Positions 1 to 10,159 of a stretch of 64,000 bases of DNA are shown here, one piece after another (position 1 is the stretch's first letter; each line of letters begins with the position of its first letter). Under the pieces are notes generated by a model. It was given only the letters and a program-made list of their open reading frames with translations, was not told where the DNA came from and searched no databases. The stretch is from Monodelphis domestica (Eukaryota; Chordata; Mammalia; Didelphimorphia; Didelphidae): the NCBI RefSeq assembly GCF_027887165.1, contig NC_077234.1, forward strand, positions 250,886,158 to 250,950,157, written 5' to 3'. A program made the position numbers and the translations under genes.

Positions 1-299
1 GGAGCCAAAGCATCAGGAGGGCCTTCTAGGAAGCAACAAGTCGCAGAATCTTGACCCAGAGGACCAAACCTAAACATTATCCCCTGCTGTAGCTCTACCT
101 ATGTCATGCAGATTCTGTAGGTCTCTGTATTAAACATCAAATTTACTCCATAATTAATTTTGAGCATGTGCAGGGTATTATACATCTAGGATATTCATAA
201 GTATCTATGAGAAGGCAGAATACTAGGGAAAGAGGCTTCCTTGACTGTCTATTGAACCCTGAAATTTTTTCTCTAAAACAAGCACATAGCATGTACCAG
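1..299. other. Flank with no recognised feature
   Basis: Moderately AT-rich sequence with no ORF of interest and no repeat I can name. It ends at the first base of the solo LTR that starts at 300. Confidence 0.5.
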
Positions 300-590
300 T
301 GTAATTGGAAATCTGTTACCCTAAAAACTACATTTCCCAGGAGCCCATTGACTTCCTGTCATTAACATACTTCCTGTAGGCAGGGGATATATTGAGTGGT
401 GTTCCTGGTTTCAGCCTCTTTGTTTCCTGGGTTGTGACTGTAGTGCTAAGTGGGGGTTTTGAACAGATTGATTAGCCATGGACACGTGGTTCTTATTTTG
501 TTACCTTTTTATTCCTTTATTTCTAATGATCATTCATAAATCTCTTAAATAGAATATTTTTATTATTTGAGACTTAATTTAATTTTTACA
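300..590 (+). mobile_element. Solo LTR, short endogenous-retrovirus family (copy 1 of 2)
   Basis: A 291-bp unit that begins TGTAATTGGAAATC and ends TTTTTACA, so it has the TG...CA ends of an LTR. It is flanked by a 6-bp target-site duplication with one mismatch (TACCAG at 294-299, TACCAA at 591-596). A poly(A)-signal-like motif lies near 536. The same unit occurs in reverse at 42446-42737, which shows that it is a dispersed family and defines both ends. No retroviral internal sequence adjoins it, so it is a solo LTR fossil. A 6-bp duplication is common among class II (ERVK-like) retroviruses; that class assignment is inference. Confidence 0.85.
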
Positions 591-613
591 TACCAAGGAT
601 AATATCATAATAT

Positions 614-633
614 AGGGGACTATATAGTCCCCT
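614..633. repeat. Perfect 20-bp palindrome
   Basis: AGGGGACTATATAGTCCCCT reads the same on both strands, with a TATATA centre and G4/C4 arms. It lies 24 bp downstream of the solo LTR and is not part of it. It could be a cruciform or dimer-binding site, or chance. Confidence 0.9.
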
Positions 634-913
634 TTAGAAAAGAGAGGGCTACCAGAAAGAGAAAGGAGGTCCTTGATTCTCAATAGACTTCAATGTGAAC
701 TTTTTCTGTGATCTTGATTGCGAGCTTGCTTTATGACTGATAAACCTAAGTGTGTGAGAGAGAAGCTGATGCCTACTCTTAGGGGAGTATCAAACATAGT
801 ATTTTTAGGTTTCACCTAGGTGGAAGCAGATCAGTCAGGGAAATTAGAAGAGGCTCCCAAAATGGAGCCAGATCCTTTTTGACAGGAGTAAAACTCAGAG
901 AATGGCTAAATTT

Positions 914-1038
914 ATAGTACATATATAGTACATACATACATATAGTACATATATAGTACATATACACAAATATATATAGTACATATATAGTACATATATA
1001 TAGGACATATTGTATATATATATGTAATATATACATAT
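914..1038. repeat. AT-rich tandem repeat (TAGTACATATA units)
   Basis: An irregular tandem array built on TAGTACATATA and TACATA units that grades into (TA)n. The lack of stops on the minus strand produces a spurious Tyr/Ile-rich reading frame. Confidence 0.85.
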
Positions 1039-1214
1039 CTCACAATGCTGAGTACATAGTAGAGATTTAAATACTTAATAATTGATAGTTAAGTATTTGG
1101 GAAAATTGAATCCCATTACTTAATAATCTAATTTTTTATAATATCTAGGAGTTTAAAGAAAGTTTAAAAGTTTAAAGAAAGCCTAAGAAAAGGACTATAT
1201 AACAGAAACAGAAA

Positions 1215-1410
1215 ATAGTATCTTAGATACATAAGGAATGTTAAACTCCATTTAATCCACTTTTTGCCCAATGATTGGATCCTCTCTAGGACATTCCAGA
1301 CAATTAGCTTATATTTGAATGACTCTTCTGTTGGAGAAATCATTGCTTTCTAAGGCAGTTCATTCCATTTTGGTATTTTTCTAATTGTTAAAAAATCAGT
1401 AGTTCTTTAA
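1215..1410 (-). mobile_element. CR1/L3-like LINE 3' fragment
   Basis: The segment CTAAGGCAGTTCATTCCATT followed by TCTAATTGTTA is the reverse of the conserved 3' part of CR1-clade LINEs (the region coding for the C-terminal 'W-N-LP' block). It is heavily diverged and edges are approximate. A + strand relative is at 63270-63480. Confidence 0.5.
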
Positions 1411-1414
1411 TAAT

Positions 1415-1775
1415 TCAACCAGTCAATATTTAGGAAGTATCTAATATGTGCCAAGTACTGTGCTAATTACTAAGGATATGAAGGAGGCAGAAGATAATTC
1501 CTGCCTCGAAGGAGTTTACAATCTAATGTAGGAAACTGCATGAAAACAAATAGATTCAAAGCAAGCTATAAATAGGGTAAATAGAAATAATTAACAGAGG
1601 GAAGTCACTAGAATTAAGCGGATTTTGAAGATTTCCAGGAAAAGATGGGATTTTTGATAAAAAAAAAACAACAAAAAAAAACAGAAAAGTAAATAGGTCC
1701 AGCTGAGTAGAGAGAATATTCTAGGAGTGGGGGGGCAGGCAGAGATGAAATCAAGTGCTCTCTAATTTACATCCT
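1415..1775 (-). mobile_element. L2 LINE 3' fragment
   Basis: The run TATGTGCCAAGTACTGTGCT, then GGATATGAAGGAGGCA, and later GAAGTCACTAGAATTAAG follows the order of the reversed 3' end of mammalian L2. It is interrupted by an A-rich tract near 1660-1685. The identification is from remembered consensus. Confidence 0.65.
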
Positions 1776-1780
1776 TTAGT

Positions 1781-1988
1781 ATTTGTTTTTTTAAAAAACC
1801 CTCACCTTCCATCTTATAATCAATACTGTGATTTGATTCTAAGGCAGAAGAGTGGTAAGGGATAGGCAATGGGGGTTAAGTGACTTGCCCAGGGTCACAT
1901 AACTAAGGAAGGGTCTGAGGCCAAATTTGAACCTAAGACCTCCCATCTCTAGACTGACTCTCAATCCACTGAGCCACCCAGCTGTCCC
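1781..1988 (-). mobile_element. Marsupial tRNA-headed SINE
   Basis: The copy reads from a T-rich tail through CACCTTCCATCTTATAATC to CTGAGCCACCCAGCTGTCCC, the reverse of the standard unit found many times in this window. The reversed Pol III B box (TTTGAACC) is visible near 1926. Short CCTTTAGT matches at 1773-1780 and 1988-1995 are a likely worn target-site duplication. Confidence 0.85.
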
Positions 1989-2467
1989 CTTTAGTTAACA
2001 TTCATGTCTGAAAAGTCAGGAAGCAATGGATGGAGTGAACACTGAGCAATATCTCCAACTGAAATTGAGTATATCTTAAATGTTCTTTCAAAATATTTTG
2101 AACTTCATAAATACCAACAAATATGGCTATTGCCATATCTAATGAAGAACAGAGAAAAAAAGATGCTCAATAACTTCATATTTAATAACCAACAGCTGTG
2201 TATGAAACTATAAATCTCTATTACATATAGCTAATTTTGGTTCAAAAAGAAGATTTAACATTGTAGTACTGACATTTCTCTACTTGTCTGTTTCTTTGAC
2301 TTTCTTCTTTTCACTCGCATATTTTAATGGTTTATTGATGTGCTTTTTTTCTTTTCTCTTCCTTAACTATTTCTAGGTTTCCCTTCAGCTTTCTCCAAAT
2401 CCCCAAATAAAAGTCCTCATTTGTAACAAATAAGTTTAGGTGAATAAACAATATGAATTCACACATC

Positions 2468-2490
2468 GTTGTTGTTGTTGTTGTTGTTGT
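2468..2490. repeat. (GTT)n microsatellite
   Basis: About seven GTT units followed by a T run. No gene context is visible. Confidence 0.9.
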
Positions 2491-2680
2491 TTTTTAATTC
2501 TAAAACAACTCTGTCATTCTGATTTCTAAAGCTCTGTATCAAAATAAAAATGAGAATCACATTCCATCATCAGCCTTTGGGAGTCATTGGTTATTGAGAT
2601 GATTAAAAAGTTTTTAAGTCTTAAGTTACAAAGTTGTTTTCCTTTATATTATTGTAGTCATTTTCTAATTTGTTTTCCTG

Positions 2681-2787
2681 TCAACATGGAATCTAGAAAC
2701 CCCAATGGATGTCAAGTCCATTTCCTTAACCACTTGGCCACGACTACTGGACTTGAAATCCATTGGGGTTTGTAGATTCCATGTTGA
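2681..2787. repeat. Long near-perfect inverted repeat (hairpin)
   Basis: Bases 2681-2720 and 2748-2787 are reverse complements at 38 of 40 positions around a 27-base loop. The left arm starts TCAACATGGAATCTAG and the right arm ends TAGATTCCATGTTGA. A third, shorter copy of the right-arm sequence (TAGATTCCATGTTG) lies in direct orientation near 2960-2974. The transcript of either strand would fold into a hairpin of roughly 107 nt, the size range of a microRNA precursor. A relic of a palindromic DNA transposon is the main alternative. Short chance ORFs cross it. Confidence 0.9.
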
Positions 2788-3009
2788 TACAGTAGTGACA
2801 AGGTCCATGATTCAGTATGAAATTGCTAGCCTAAGATTCCCTTCAGGGTGGATTCTCATGGGAACAGGGAAGCAGTACAAGCTGTGGAGTCTCCAGATTT
2901 TCAGCTAGTCCTAAAACTTGGGGTTCATCAGATCTTACTAGGCTACAAGTTTGGGGTGTCTAGATTCCATGTTGCCACACCTCATATCAGTTTCTAACAA
3001 GTGTCCCAG

Positions 3010-4620
3010 ATTCCTCTGAATGTACTATTCCTTTTGCCATTTCTTATGCTACAAGGATAGTTCATTATTCAGATACCTTGATTTTGCTAATTTATTACCT
3101 AAATTAATGGACATTTACTTTGTTTTCAGTTCATTGTTACAGCAAAATATGTAGCTTTGTGGTTGTGTGTGCTCTGTGTGTATAGGTATAGGTCATTTTA
3201 TTCCGTCTTTAATTTCTTTGGGTTGTGTTGTTGGGTCAAAATGTCACAGTTTATTGACTTTTAGGGCATGGTCTCAAATTGCTTTCTAGAATGGTTAGAA
3301 GACACCAGAGTTCCATCATCTCACAGCCTCTCCAATAATTACCATTTTTCTTTTTTGTTATTTTTGAAAAGGCGAGGCAGAATTTCAGTTGTTTTAATAT
3401 ACAATTTTCTTATGATTAGTGATTCAGAGAATGTCCATGTGGTTATGTGCAGCTTGTATGCCTTATTTAGAGAACTGCTAGTTTATGTCCTTTGCTCATC
3501 TATCTATTGAAGAATGGTTCTTGTTCTTTCTTTATCGGATTTGTCTGATAATTTTGCTCTAAACATTATTTCCCAAGTTAGTTGCTCTCTTCTAATTATA
3601 TGCCAATTGATTTTGTTTTTGCAAAATTTGTTCTATATTGTGTAATTAAAATTATGTATTTTATATCTGATTATTATCTTTCTCTCATGTTTAGTCAAGA
3701 ATGAATAGTTGTGAAAAGTTCTCTGTTTCTCTAATTTGTTTATCATTTGACATTTTATATCTAGGGCATACCATTTGGAGTCTATTGTGGTATGAGGTAT
3801 GGTATTGAGGCTACCTTCAAGTGCTTTTAAATATATTTTGTTCAACACTTCTATTTCCCCACATCTATAAGAACATCCTTCTTCAAATTAAAAGCGGTCC
3901 TTTTTAAGAGAGCAAAAAGTCTTTAAATTATTTCCCATAAATAACCTATAAAACAGCTATTGCTTCTTTGATCAATAATGCTCATTAAAACATTGCAGAA
4001 ATATATCCCCTCAATAAACAAATGAACATTTCCATAACTTAGGGAAAACACAAAGAAGTCCATGCCCAGATACCATTGTTGTATAAAGTTGTTCTTAAGC
4101 TTTAAGGCTTTAGTCTCCCCTTAGTAGTTTGTCATGCACCAGAGAGCGGTCCTGACCCAAATAGAGGGTGACTTTGGCTTCCTGAAGACTGTGTCAACCA
4201 TGTTCAATTGCTTCTGCGTATTTTGTGCCTAACCTATTCCTTGATCAGCTTTTCTCTTTTGTCAGTCATTTTTGTGACTAGGAAATGTGGCACAAATAGT
4301 TTGATGATTACTTTTTTTTATACTATCTAGTTCTAGGCTTCTGTCTTTCCAATTTTTTCCCTTCATTATTTTCCTTCAGATCTTTGACCTTTTGTTCTTA
4401 CAGATGAATTTATTATTGTTTTCCAGTTTTTAAACAATTATTTTCCAGTGTAATTGGAAGGCCAACATTTATAAATTAATCTTAGTGGCATCATCATTTC
4501 TATTATGTTCTCCCAAATACGAGCAAATAATATCGCTCCAATTATTTATATTTTCCTTTAGTTCTGAAGAGTGCTTTGTGGTCGTTTTCATAAAATTCCT
4601 CTGTGAGTATTGATATTTTG
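3010..4620 (-). mobile_element. Old antisense L1 fragment (ORF2 C-terminal region), interrupted
   Basis: Blocks such as TTGCTTTCTAGAATGGTTAG (3280) and TTGATTTTGTTTTTGCAAAA (3608) follow the reversed ORF2 C-terminus of L1. Related sequence resumes near 4370 (GATCTTTGACCTTTTGTTCT). The middle, about 3860-4310, does not match L1 and is unassigned. It contains AGCGGTCCT twice. Substitutions are numerous, so this is an old copy. Confidence 0.6.
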
Positions 4621-4639
4621 TAATGGGCAGAAAATGATT

Positions 4640-5088
4640 CTTTCTTCATGTCATTTCATTATCAATTTACTGTGCAGATTCCAATTATCAACTTACTAGA
4701 GCAATGATCCAAATCAATTCCAAATTACTAGAAAGAAGAAAAAGATCCTCCTTGGGACAACAGTCACTTCAAGGAAAGATATTTAAACAGGTTATAAACT
4801 CTAAAAAATGGGACTGGATAAAAGTATAGATTCTTAACTGTCCTTATTCTTAGTGACATTTAATTCATTAGGTAAAACAGTTTTTGCCAAGAGAAGGCCA
4901 AAACCTCCTCAGGTAGCAGAGAAAGATGGCAAGCAAGAACCTCATTACTTTGTAGTATGAGCTTATTGACAAACCATTTCAGAGGAAGATGACAGAAAAT
5001 TACAGAAAACGTCATTTCATAAAAGAATTTACACAAAACAGCAATGCACGTTTGATTCTCTACTTTTCTGTTACTACAAAGAATTATG

Positions 5089-5090
<2 letters not shown>
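4640..5090. other. Repeat-poor stretch
   Basis: No repeat family or coding signal recognised. The minus-strand ORF that spans 4860-5276 owes its length to the GT tract beside it and resembles no protein I know. Confidence 0.4.

Positions 5091-5142
<52 letters not shown>
5091..5142. repeat. (GT)n microsatellite
   Basis: 26 uninterrupted GT units, followed by a short imperfect GTGTGTAC extension. Confidence 0.98.
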
Positions 5143-5145
<3 letters not shown>

Positions 5146-5419
5146 GTGTGTACACACACTTCTACCCCTTCGGTCCTCAATTCCCTTGTAGCTGAAGTGG
5201 CATTACAGGTCAAAGAGGAGGAAGTTAGACTTTTTGATATGGTTGCGAGTTGTTTTTCCCCAACAGTTAGATCCATCTACAGTTTCCCAGTGGTGGAAGA
5301 GTCTTCTGCTTTCTCTCAATCTCTTACACATGAACGGCTCTCTTTTTAAAAAATCATCTTTGCAGTTTTGATGGGTGTGAAGTGAAATCTCAGTTGTTTT
5401 CATTGGTAATCATTTAAAA

Positions 5420-5840
5420 ACGGTTATTAAATCATGTGCCGTGTCCTGTGGTAGGCACTGCAGCTAAAACAGGCATCAAAAACGGTCCTTACTGTCCAAG
5501 ATATTAAATCCTAATGGCAGTATCCCAACATCCGTCCTCGATCCATGTGCAGGCTCTCAGAAACGGGTATACACAAACACAGACACATACAATTACATTC
5601 TAAAAATGGGAGCAAAACAGATAGTAGCCTCAGAGGAAAGATGGAAGCGACTCTGTGGGACCAGAAGTCAGATGGAGGAAGGAGAGAATTCTAAGCAAGT
5701 GAAATGGGAGGGAAAGGAAACACACCGTGTTATCAGAGTTTGTGGTGGAGATAGAAATGACAAGACTTAGCAATTGACTACGTATTAGTGATGAGAGTCA
5801 GGAATTGAGAATGATACCAAGGCTGTACCTTTCCTCATTA
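5420..5840 (-). mobile_element. Probable L2 LINE fragment
   Basis: Weak resemblance to reversed L2. GTGCCGTGTCCTGTGGTAGGC near 5435 corresponds to the 'gtgccaggcactgtg' block, and GAGTCAGGAATTGAGAATGA near 5797 to a later block. It is highly diverged. Confidence 0.35.
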
Positions 5841-5899
5841 TTAGTGATTTAGAGCACTTAAAAATAGAGGGGCTGATTATTTGTAGTTTTCTGAAAATT

Positions 5900-6090
5900 G
5901 CCCCAAACTTTGACCCCTTTTTTTTGAGGGAGAGGCTGTTTCTCTTAAATATTTATGTCAATATGCTCTATATTTTCCATATCATATTTTTGTCAAGTCT
6001 ATTTGAAATATATATTTATATATGATGCTTTATCTCTTTTCCTAATTACATTGATTTTGTTCATATGAAAGCTCTTAAATAAGATCATGG
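5900..6090 (-). mobile_element. Possible antisense L1 ORF2 remnant
   Basis: AACTTTGACCCC and TGATTTTGTTCATATGAAAG lie in the order and spacing of reversed L1 ORF2 C-terminal sequence. The similarity is low and the edges are uncertain. Confidence 0.35.
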
Positions 6091-6559
6091 AACAAGGGGG
6101 CATTCTATGCCTTATTAAATGATTGTATGTAATATTCTTGTCTAACCCTGAAGTGGAAAGCTAGGTCAGAGGGAATGGATAAAAAAATGGATAACAAATC
6201 CACAAGATAATACACATTTATTAAAATTTGCTAAATTCTAAGTCCTCTGCTAAGCTTGGAAATAACAACGAAGCAACCAAACCAATAATACGACAAATAC
6301 AGAAAGGAGGAAAAGCCAAATGAAAAGGGAGAGGGAGAAATTATAAGGGGAAAAAACCATAAAAAACATTTAGACTTGTCGGCAAACTGCTTGTTTGTTT
6401 TTGTGTTTTTGCAAAATAGCCTCTGAATTTTCAAAAGTCCAAGAGATTTTCAAGTCGTTGAAGCTATGCAGGCTATCCATATCCCATTGAATGTTCAGTA
6501 TGCAAAGGGAAGACTGAGCTTGTGATTTCACTTCTGTAGGGAACTCTTAGATGACAAAA

Positions 6560-6715
6560 CTTTTAACAATGACTGTCAGAACCTCAGAGTCTTCGTGTTC
6601 TCTAGAGCAGTACTTGGAGGTTCATTGATTTGTCCAGGGTCACATGAAGGGCTCGGAACCAGATCTTCTTGGCTTAAGGACTGCTCTTTTGCCACCACAC
6701 ACACCATGTTACCTA
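6560..6715 (-). mobile_element. MIR-type SINE fragment
   Basis: TTGTCCAGGGTCACATGAAG followed by GAACCAGATCTTCTTGGC matches the reversed core of MIR-type SINEs. The tRNA head is worn. Confidence 0.6.
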
Positions 6716-7169
6716 TTAGGAAACCAATAAAAAAGTCTTAATTACTAAAGTCAGAAAAAGGAGATCAAATTATTCTAGGTGACTGTGGCTAATTTTGAGA
6801 ACTACAATCAGAATTTCTTGCCCATTCCCTAATATTTACCTTTGAATGCATTCTAAAGGCAAAAGCTAAAAACAAAATGCAAACCCAACTCACATGCATT
6901 CCAGTATTTTTTTTTAACACAATCTACAGTTATTGTAGAGTGGAGGAACAATTTTTTCAAATTTCACAAAAAATGTGGAAATTTTCATGTGCAAATTTGT
7001 GAAGCAGCAAATAGCCATGTTTCAAAGAAAATCATTAACTCAGCGTGTTCAAAAATGATTACAATAAACCATATTTAATACTTAATTTCTTTCCTTTTGG
7101 AGAACAGATTCCCAAAATGTATATTTTGTTAGCAATTTCAGCAGATAATAAGTATGATGATGACGATGG

Positions 7170-7345
7170 TCATGATAACATTTGTGTACTGCTTTACGGT
7201 TTGCAAAATGCTTAAAAATTATTAATTTCATTTGAGCTTCACAACAACCCTGAGAGGGAGGTGCTATTATTACCTCCACATTACAAGTGAAGAAACTGCA
7301 GCAAACAGAAGTTAAGTGAGTTACCCAGGGTCACATAGTACAGAG
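7170..7345 (-). mobile_element. CORE-SINE (MAR1/THER1-like)
   Basis: The order is CTGCTTTACGGTTTGCAAAA, then CTTCACAACAACCCTGAGAG, then GTGAAGAAACTGCAGC, then GAGTTACCCAGGGTCACATA. It is the reverse of a therian or marsupial CORE-SINE. The 5' tRNA-like head is missing or merged with the next element. Confidence 0.75.
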
Positions 7346-7351
7346 AATAGA

Positions 7352-7580
7352 ACTCTCAACCTAGAACAGGATGACGAGTTCAAATGCTACCTTGAACATT
7401 TACTAGCCATATAAACCTGAATAAATCACTTAATCTCAGTTTTCTTGACTGCAAAACTGATAGGAGAAGCACCTGCATTCCAGGATTGTTAGGATAAAAT
7501 TATATCATATTTGTAAAGTGCTTAACACAATGCTTGACATATAATAGGTACTTAACAAATGCTTCTTCCCTTCCTCTTTT
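7352..7580 (+). mobile_element. CORE-SINE (MIR/WSINE-like)
   Basis: AGTTCAAATGCTACC (B-box region), then TTTACTAGCCATATAAACCTG, then TAAAGTGCTTAACACAATGC and ACATATAATAGGTACTTAAC give the tRNA-like, core and tail order of a MIR/WSINE-type element on the + strand. It abuts the reversed CORE-SINE at 7170-7345. Confidence 0.7.
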
Positions 7581-7716
7581 CCCAATAAAGAACTATACTA
7601 TGTAGACTTGAAAAATAAATCAGGAGGGAGACAGAGAGAACCATGGAAGAAGAAAATGGAAAATTTCTGGTCATCATATATAGTTGTAGGGAGTCTAACA
7701 ATAAAAATGCAAGTTG

Positions 7717-7915
7717 AGGAAGGGTAGCTGGATGGTTCAGTGGATTGAGAGCCAGAGCCAGAGATGGGAGGTCTTGGGTTCAAATCTGACCGCAGACACT
7801 TCCTAGCTATGTGACCCTAGGCAAGTCACTTGACCCCCATTACCTAGCCCTTCCTGCTCTTCTGCCTTAGAACCAATGCACAGTATTAATTCTAAGGCGG
7901 AAGGTAAGGGTTTAA
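7717..7915 (+). mobile_element. Marsupial tRNA-headed SINE with target-site duplication
   Basis: A complete 5'-to-3' copy with an A-box-like segment (TGGTTCAGTGG), a B box (GGTTCAAATC near 7780) and an A-rich tail. A 14-bp direct repeat, AAAAATGCAAGTTG, lies on both sides (7703-7716 and 7916-7929). This fixes the insertion edges, although the leading As may partly belong to the tail. Confidence 0.93.
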
Positions 7916-8127
7916 AAAAATGCAAGTTGGATCAAACAGGAAACAAAAGATTTGTGAACCATGAATATAATGAATGATAGAATAGTTATAAGAAAGAATG
8001 TGACAAATGCTAACTTCTCAACAAAGCAGCAGGGTAAGATAATATCTACTATATGAAATGTTTCACCGAGGTGAAAACATTACAAGCAAAACTTTATCAG
8101 ATTCCTTTCACATGAAAGCCTAATTTC

Positions 8128-8216
8128 ACCTTTGTTTCTCTTCCTTGCTTGCTTCCTTTCTTTGTTTCTTCTTTCTCTTCCTTCTTTCCTTGCTGCCTTC
8201 CTTGCTTGCTTCCTTC
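8128..8216. repeat. CTTC/CTTG low-complexity tract
   Basis: A degenerate pyrimidine array of CTTG and CTTC units. It continues on the far side of the adjoining LTR at 8980-9025, so the LTR appears to have landed within it. Confidence 0.85.
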
Positions 8217-8979
8217 TGTAAGAGAAGAAAGCAGATTCATCATGCTAGAGGACCAACTTGAGCGGGGGAAGGACAGAGAATTCTGGTGAAAGAACTGAGG
8301 AGCTGAGAGAATCCAAGCAGTAACCTCACTTCTCTTTGGGGAACCCTCCAGAGAGAACCTCTGAGACTTGATCATCCTTCTGTGAAGCCAGACCCCCTGA
8401 ATCCAATGGAAAACAACAGGAGTGGATAGGACTTTGGTGTAAAGCTATCCATCCCAGGAAGGTCTCCTCTCTCCCTCTAAAGTAGTCCTTGAACTTCCTG
8501 TCAGAATTAGGACAGTTAGAAATCAGGACAGCTATCACAGTTGACCCCAGAGGGTCAGGCAGGCAAAGTCTGACCCTGTAGGATTTGGTGAGAAGGGGTT
8601 CAATTGGTAATCTTTAGGGACTTCCTATTATCTTATCCCACAATCTCACTTATCCTACCTTTTGTGTGTTCCTCAAGAATAAATAGCTATTTCTATAGAT
8701 CAAAGCCATGCTTATAATATTTAGGGAGAGAGACCTGAAGCTTTGGGGAGGAGAACTATATTTCCTCCCCAAAGAAGAAGAAGCAGTTCAGTCTTGGATT
8801 CTGCTTCAACACAGTCTCTCAAGAAATTATAGTCTGTGAATCTGAAGACAGCCAGTGTGGGTTTAGGGAAAGAGAGGGGAGAAACAATCTGTCCCCTCTC
8901 TTTTAGCTCCATTCCATCTCTACCACACTCTAGTCCTGAATTAAGTGGTGGGGGACTCCATTTCTCTCCCTCCATTACA
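8217..8979 (+). mobile_element. Solo LTR, second family
   Basis: A 763-bp unit beginning TGTAAGAGAAG and ending CCATTACA, with a poly(A) signal AATAAA near 8680 that sets + orientation. It is flanked on both sides by the identical 16 bases CTTGCTTGCTTCCTTC (8201-8216 and 8980-8995). Shortly after the poly(A) signal is a 12-bp-stem hairpin (8741-8752 with 8763-8774). No internal retroviral sequence is present, so it is a solo LTR fossil. The short ORFs inside are chance. Confidence 0.75.
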
Positions 8980-9220
8980 CTTGCTTGCTTCCTTCCTTCC
9001 TTTCTCTCTCTCTTTCTTTCTCCAAGTTTTTCATTTAGTTGTAGTTTTCAGGAAGTTTTATTAAATTGTGACTTTAATCTTTCCCCCCTCAGTAAATTGG
9101 ATTTAATAGTTGATAACTTTCATTTTCTTCTATTTATCAAACTTTTTTTGCTTGTTCCAATATTTCTTTTGTCTCATGTGGTTATTAGGTGTAAACCTTA
9201 AAATTTCTTAGACTTATGAA

Positions 9221-9940
9221 TGTTGGAAATTTCCCCATTGGGAAATTTCATACTTGAAAAATTTCCTACTGATAGTAAGAACTCTATTGGAATGTGAAAA
9301 CCCTTGGCATGGGAGGGTCCTTCTCCTCCCTACCTAAGACTACTTTAGGACAAAAACCTTTTGCTAAACAATGGAAAGGGCTTTGACCTATGCTTAAGCA
9401 TAGAACAGGAAGTTCTTTGAGTCATGATTGATTTTAGAATTGATACAATAGAGATACTTGGAATGACAGAACCAGGTCTTGAAACTACAATCTCCACTCT
9501 ACTCAGAGTAAAAGGATTTAGGAAGGACTGCAGCAAGGATCAAGATTTAATTATTTGAGAATATGACCTTCAACAGACATGTGCAAAGGGGCAGACCTCT
9601 GGGCGGTCCTGGGTTAAGCTAGAGCCACCATTGGCACAGGGAAGACATGGACAGTGATTGGTAATGTGAGAACTGAAGGGAGGGAACTTAGATGGTTTCC
9701 TTAAAGATAGCGGGGTCTGAGGACTGGAGGGAGTTTGAGAGGTTTTGCTCTGAGAGGTTGTGCTCTGAGAAGTTTTGCTCTGAAGGAGGCTGGAGGTGGA
9801 GGCCCCTGAGACTGTTTCTCCATTTTGGTCATGTGAGTGATAGGGACTGATCTCTTTTCTTTGCCTCAGCTATCTAAGGGCTTGGGCCTTTTGGCCCAGC
9901 CTAAACAGAGGGGGTATTTAAGCCCTATTCTCTTCTCTCC

Positions 9941-10011
<71 letters not shown>

Positions 10012-10158
10012 AATACCTTTCTTCCTCCTGTTTGTAATTAAAAACTCCATAAAAGGTTGGCAGCTGACTTGAGTTTTCATTTAGGAATTACATAGCTGAA
10101 TTCCTTGGCGACCTTAAATTAATATATATCAGTCTTTTAAAGTGATTTCCTTGTCACA
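9221..10158 (+). mobile_element. Solo LTR, third family
   Basis: The unit starts TGTTGGAAATTTCC and carries typical LTR landmarks in + orientation: a TATA-like GGTATTTAAG at 9913, a (TC)n tract just after it, and AATTAAA with CCATAAAAG near 10040. A long U5-like tail ends about TTGTCACA. Three 15-bp near-copies of GAGAGGTTTTGCTCT (about 9737-9781) look like a U3 enhancer repeat. I could not find a convincing target-site duplication, so the ends may shift by 5-30 bp. No internal region adjoins. Confidence 0.65.
9945..10008. repeat. (TC)n microsatellite inside an LTR
   Basis: About 30 CT units lying directly downstream of the LTR's TATA-like box, where the transcribed leader would begin. The length is probably a later expansion of a CT-rich leader. 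Confidence 0.95.
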
Positions 10159-10159
10159 T

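Noticed and set aside
4860-5276. 138-codon minus-strand ORF, and overlapping + strand ORFs, through the GT tract
   Set aside because: Their length comes from 26 GT/AC units without stops. The flanking residues match no known protein and the opposing frames are equally open.
9221-10158. Host gene promoter (TATA-like box followed by a CT-rich leader)
   Set aside because: The whole unit has LTR layout with a poly(A) signal just downstream, and no gene follows. The promoter features belong to the LTR fossil.
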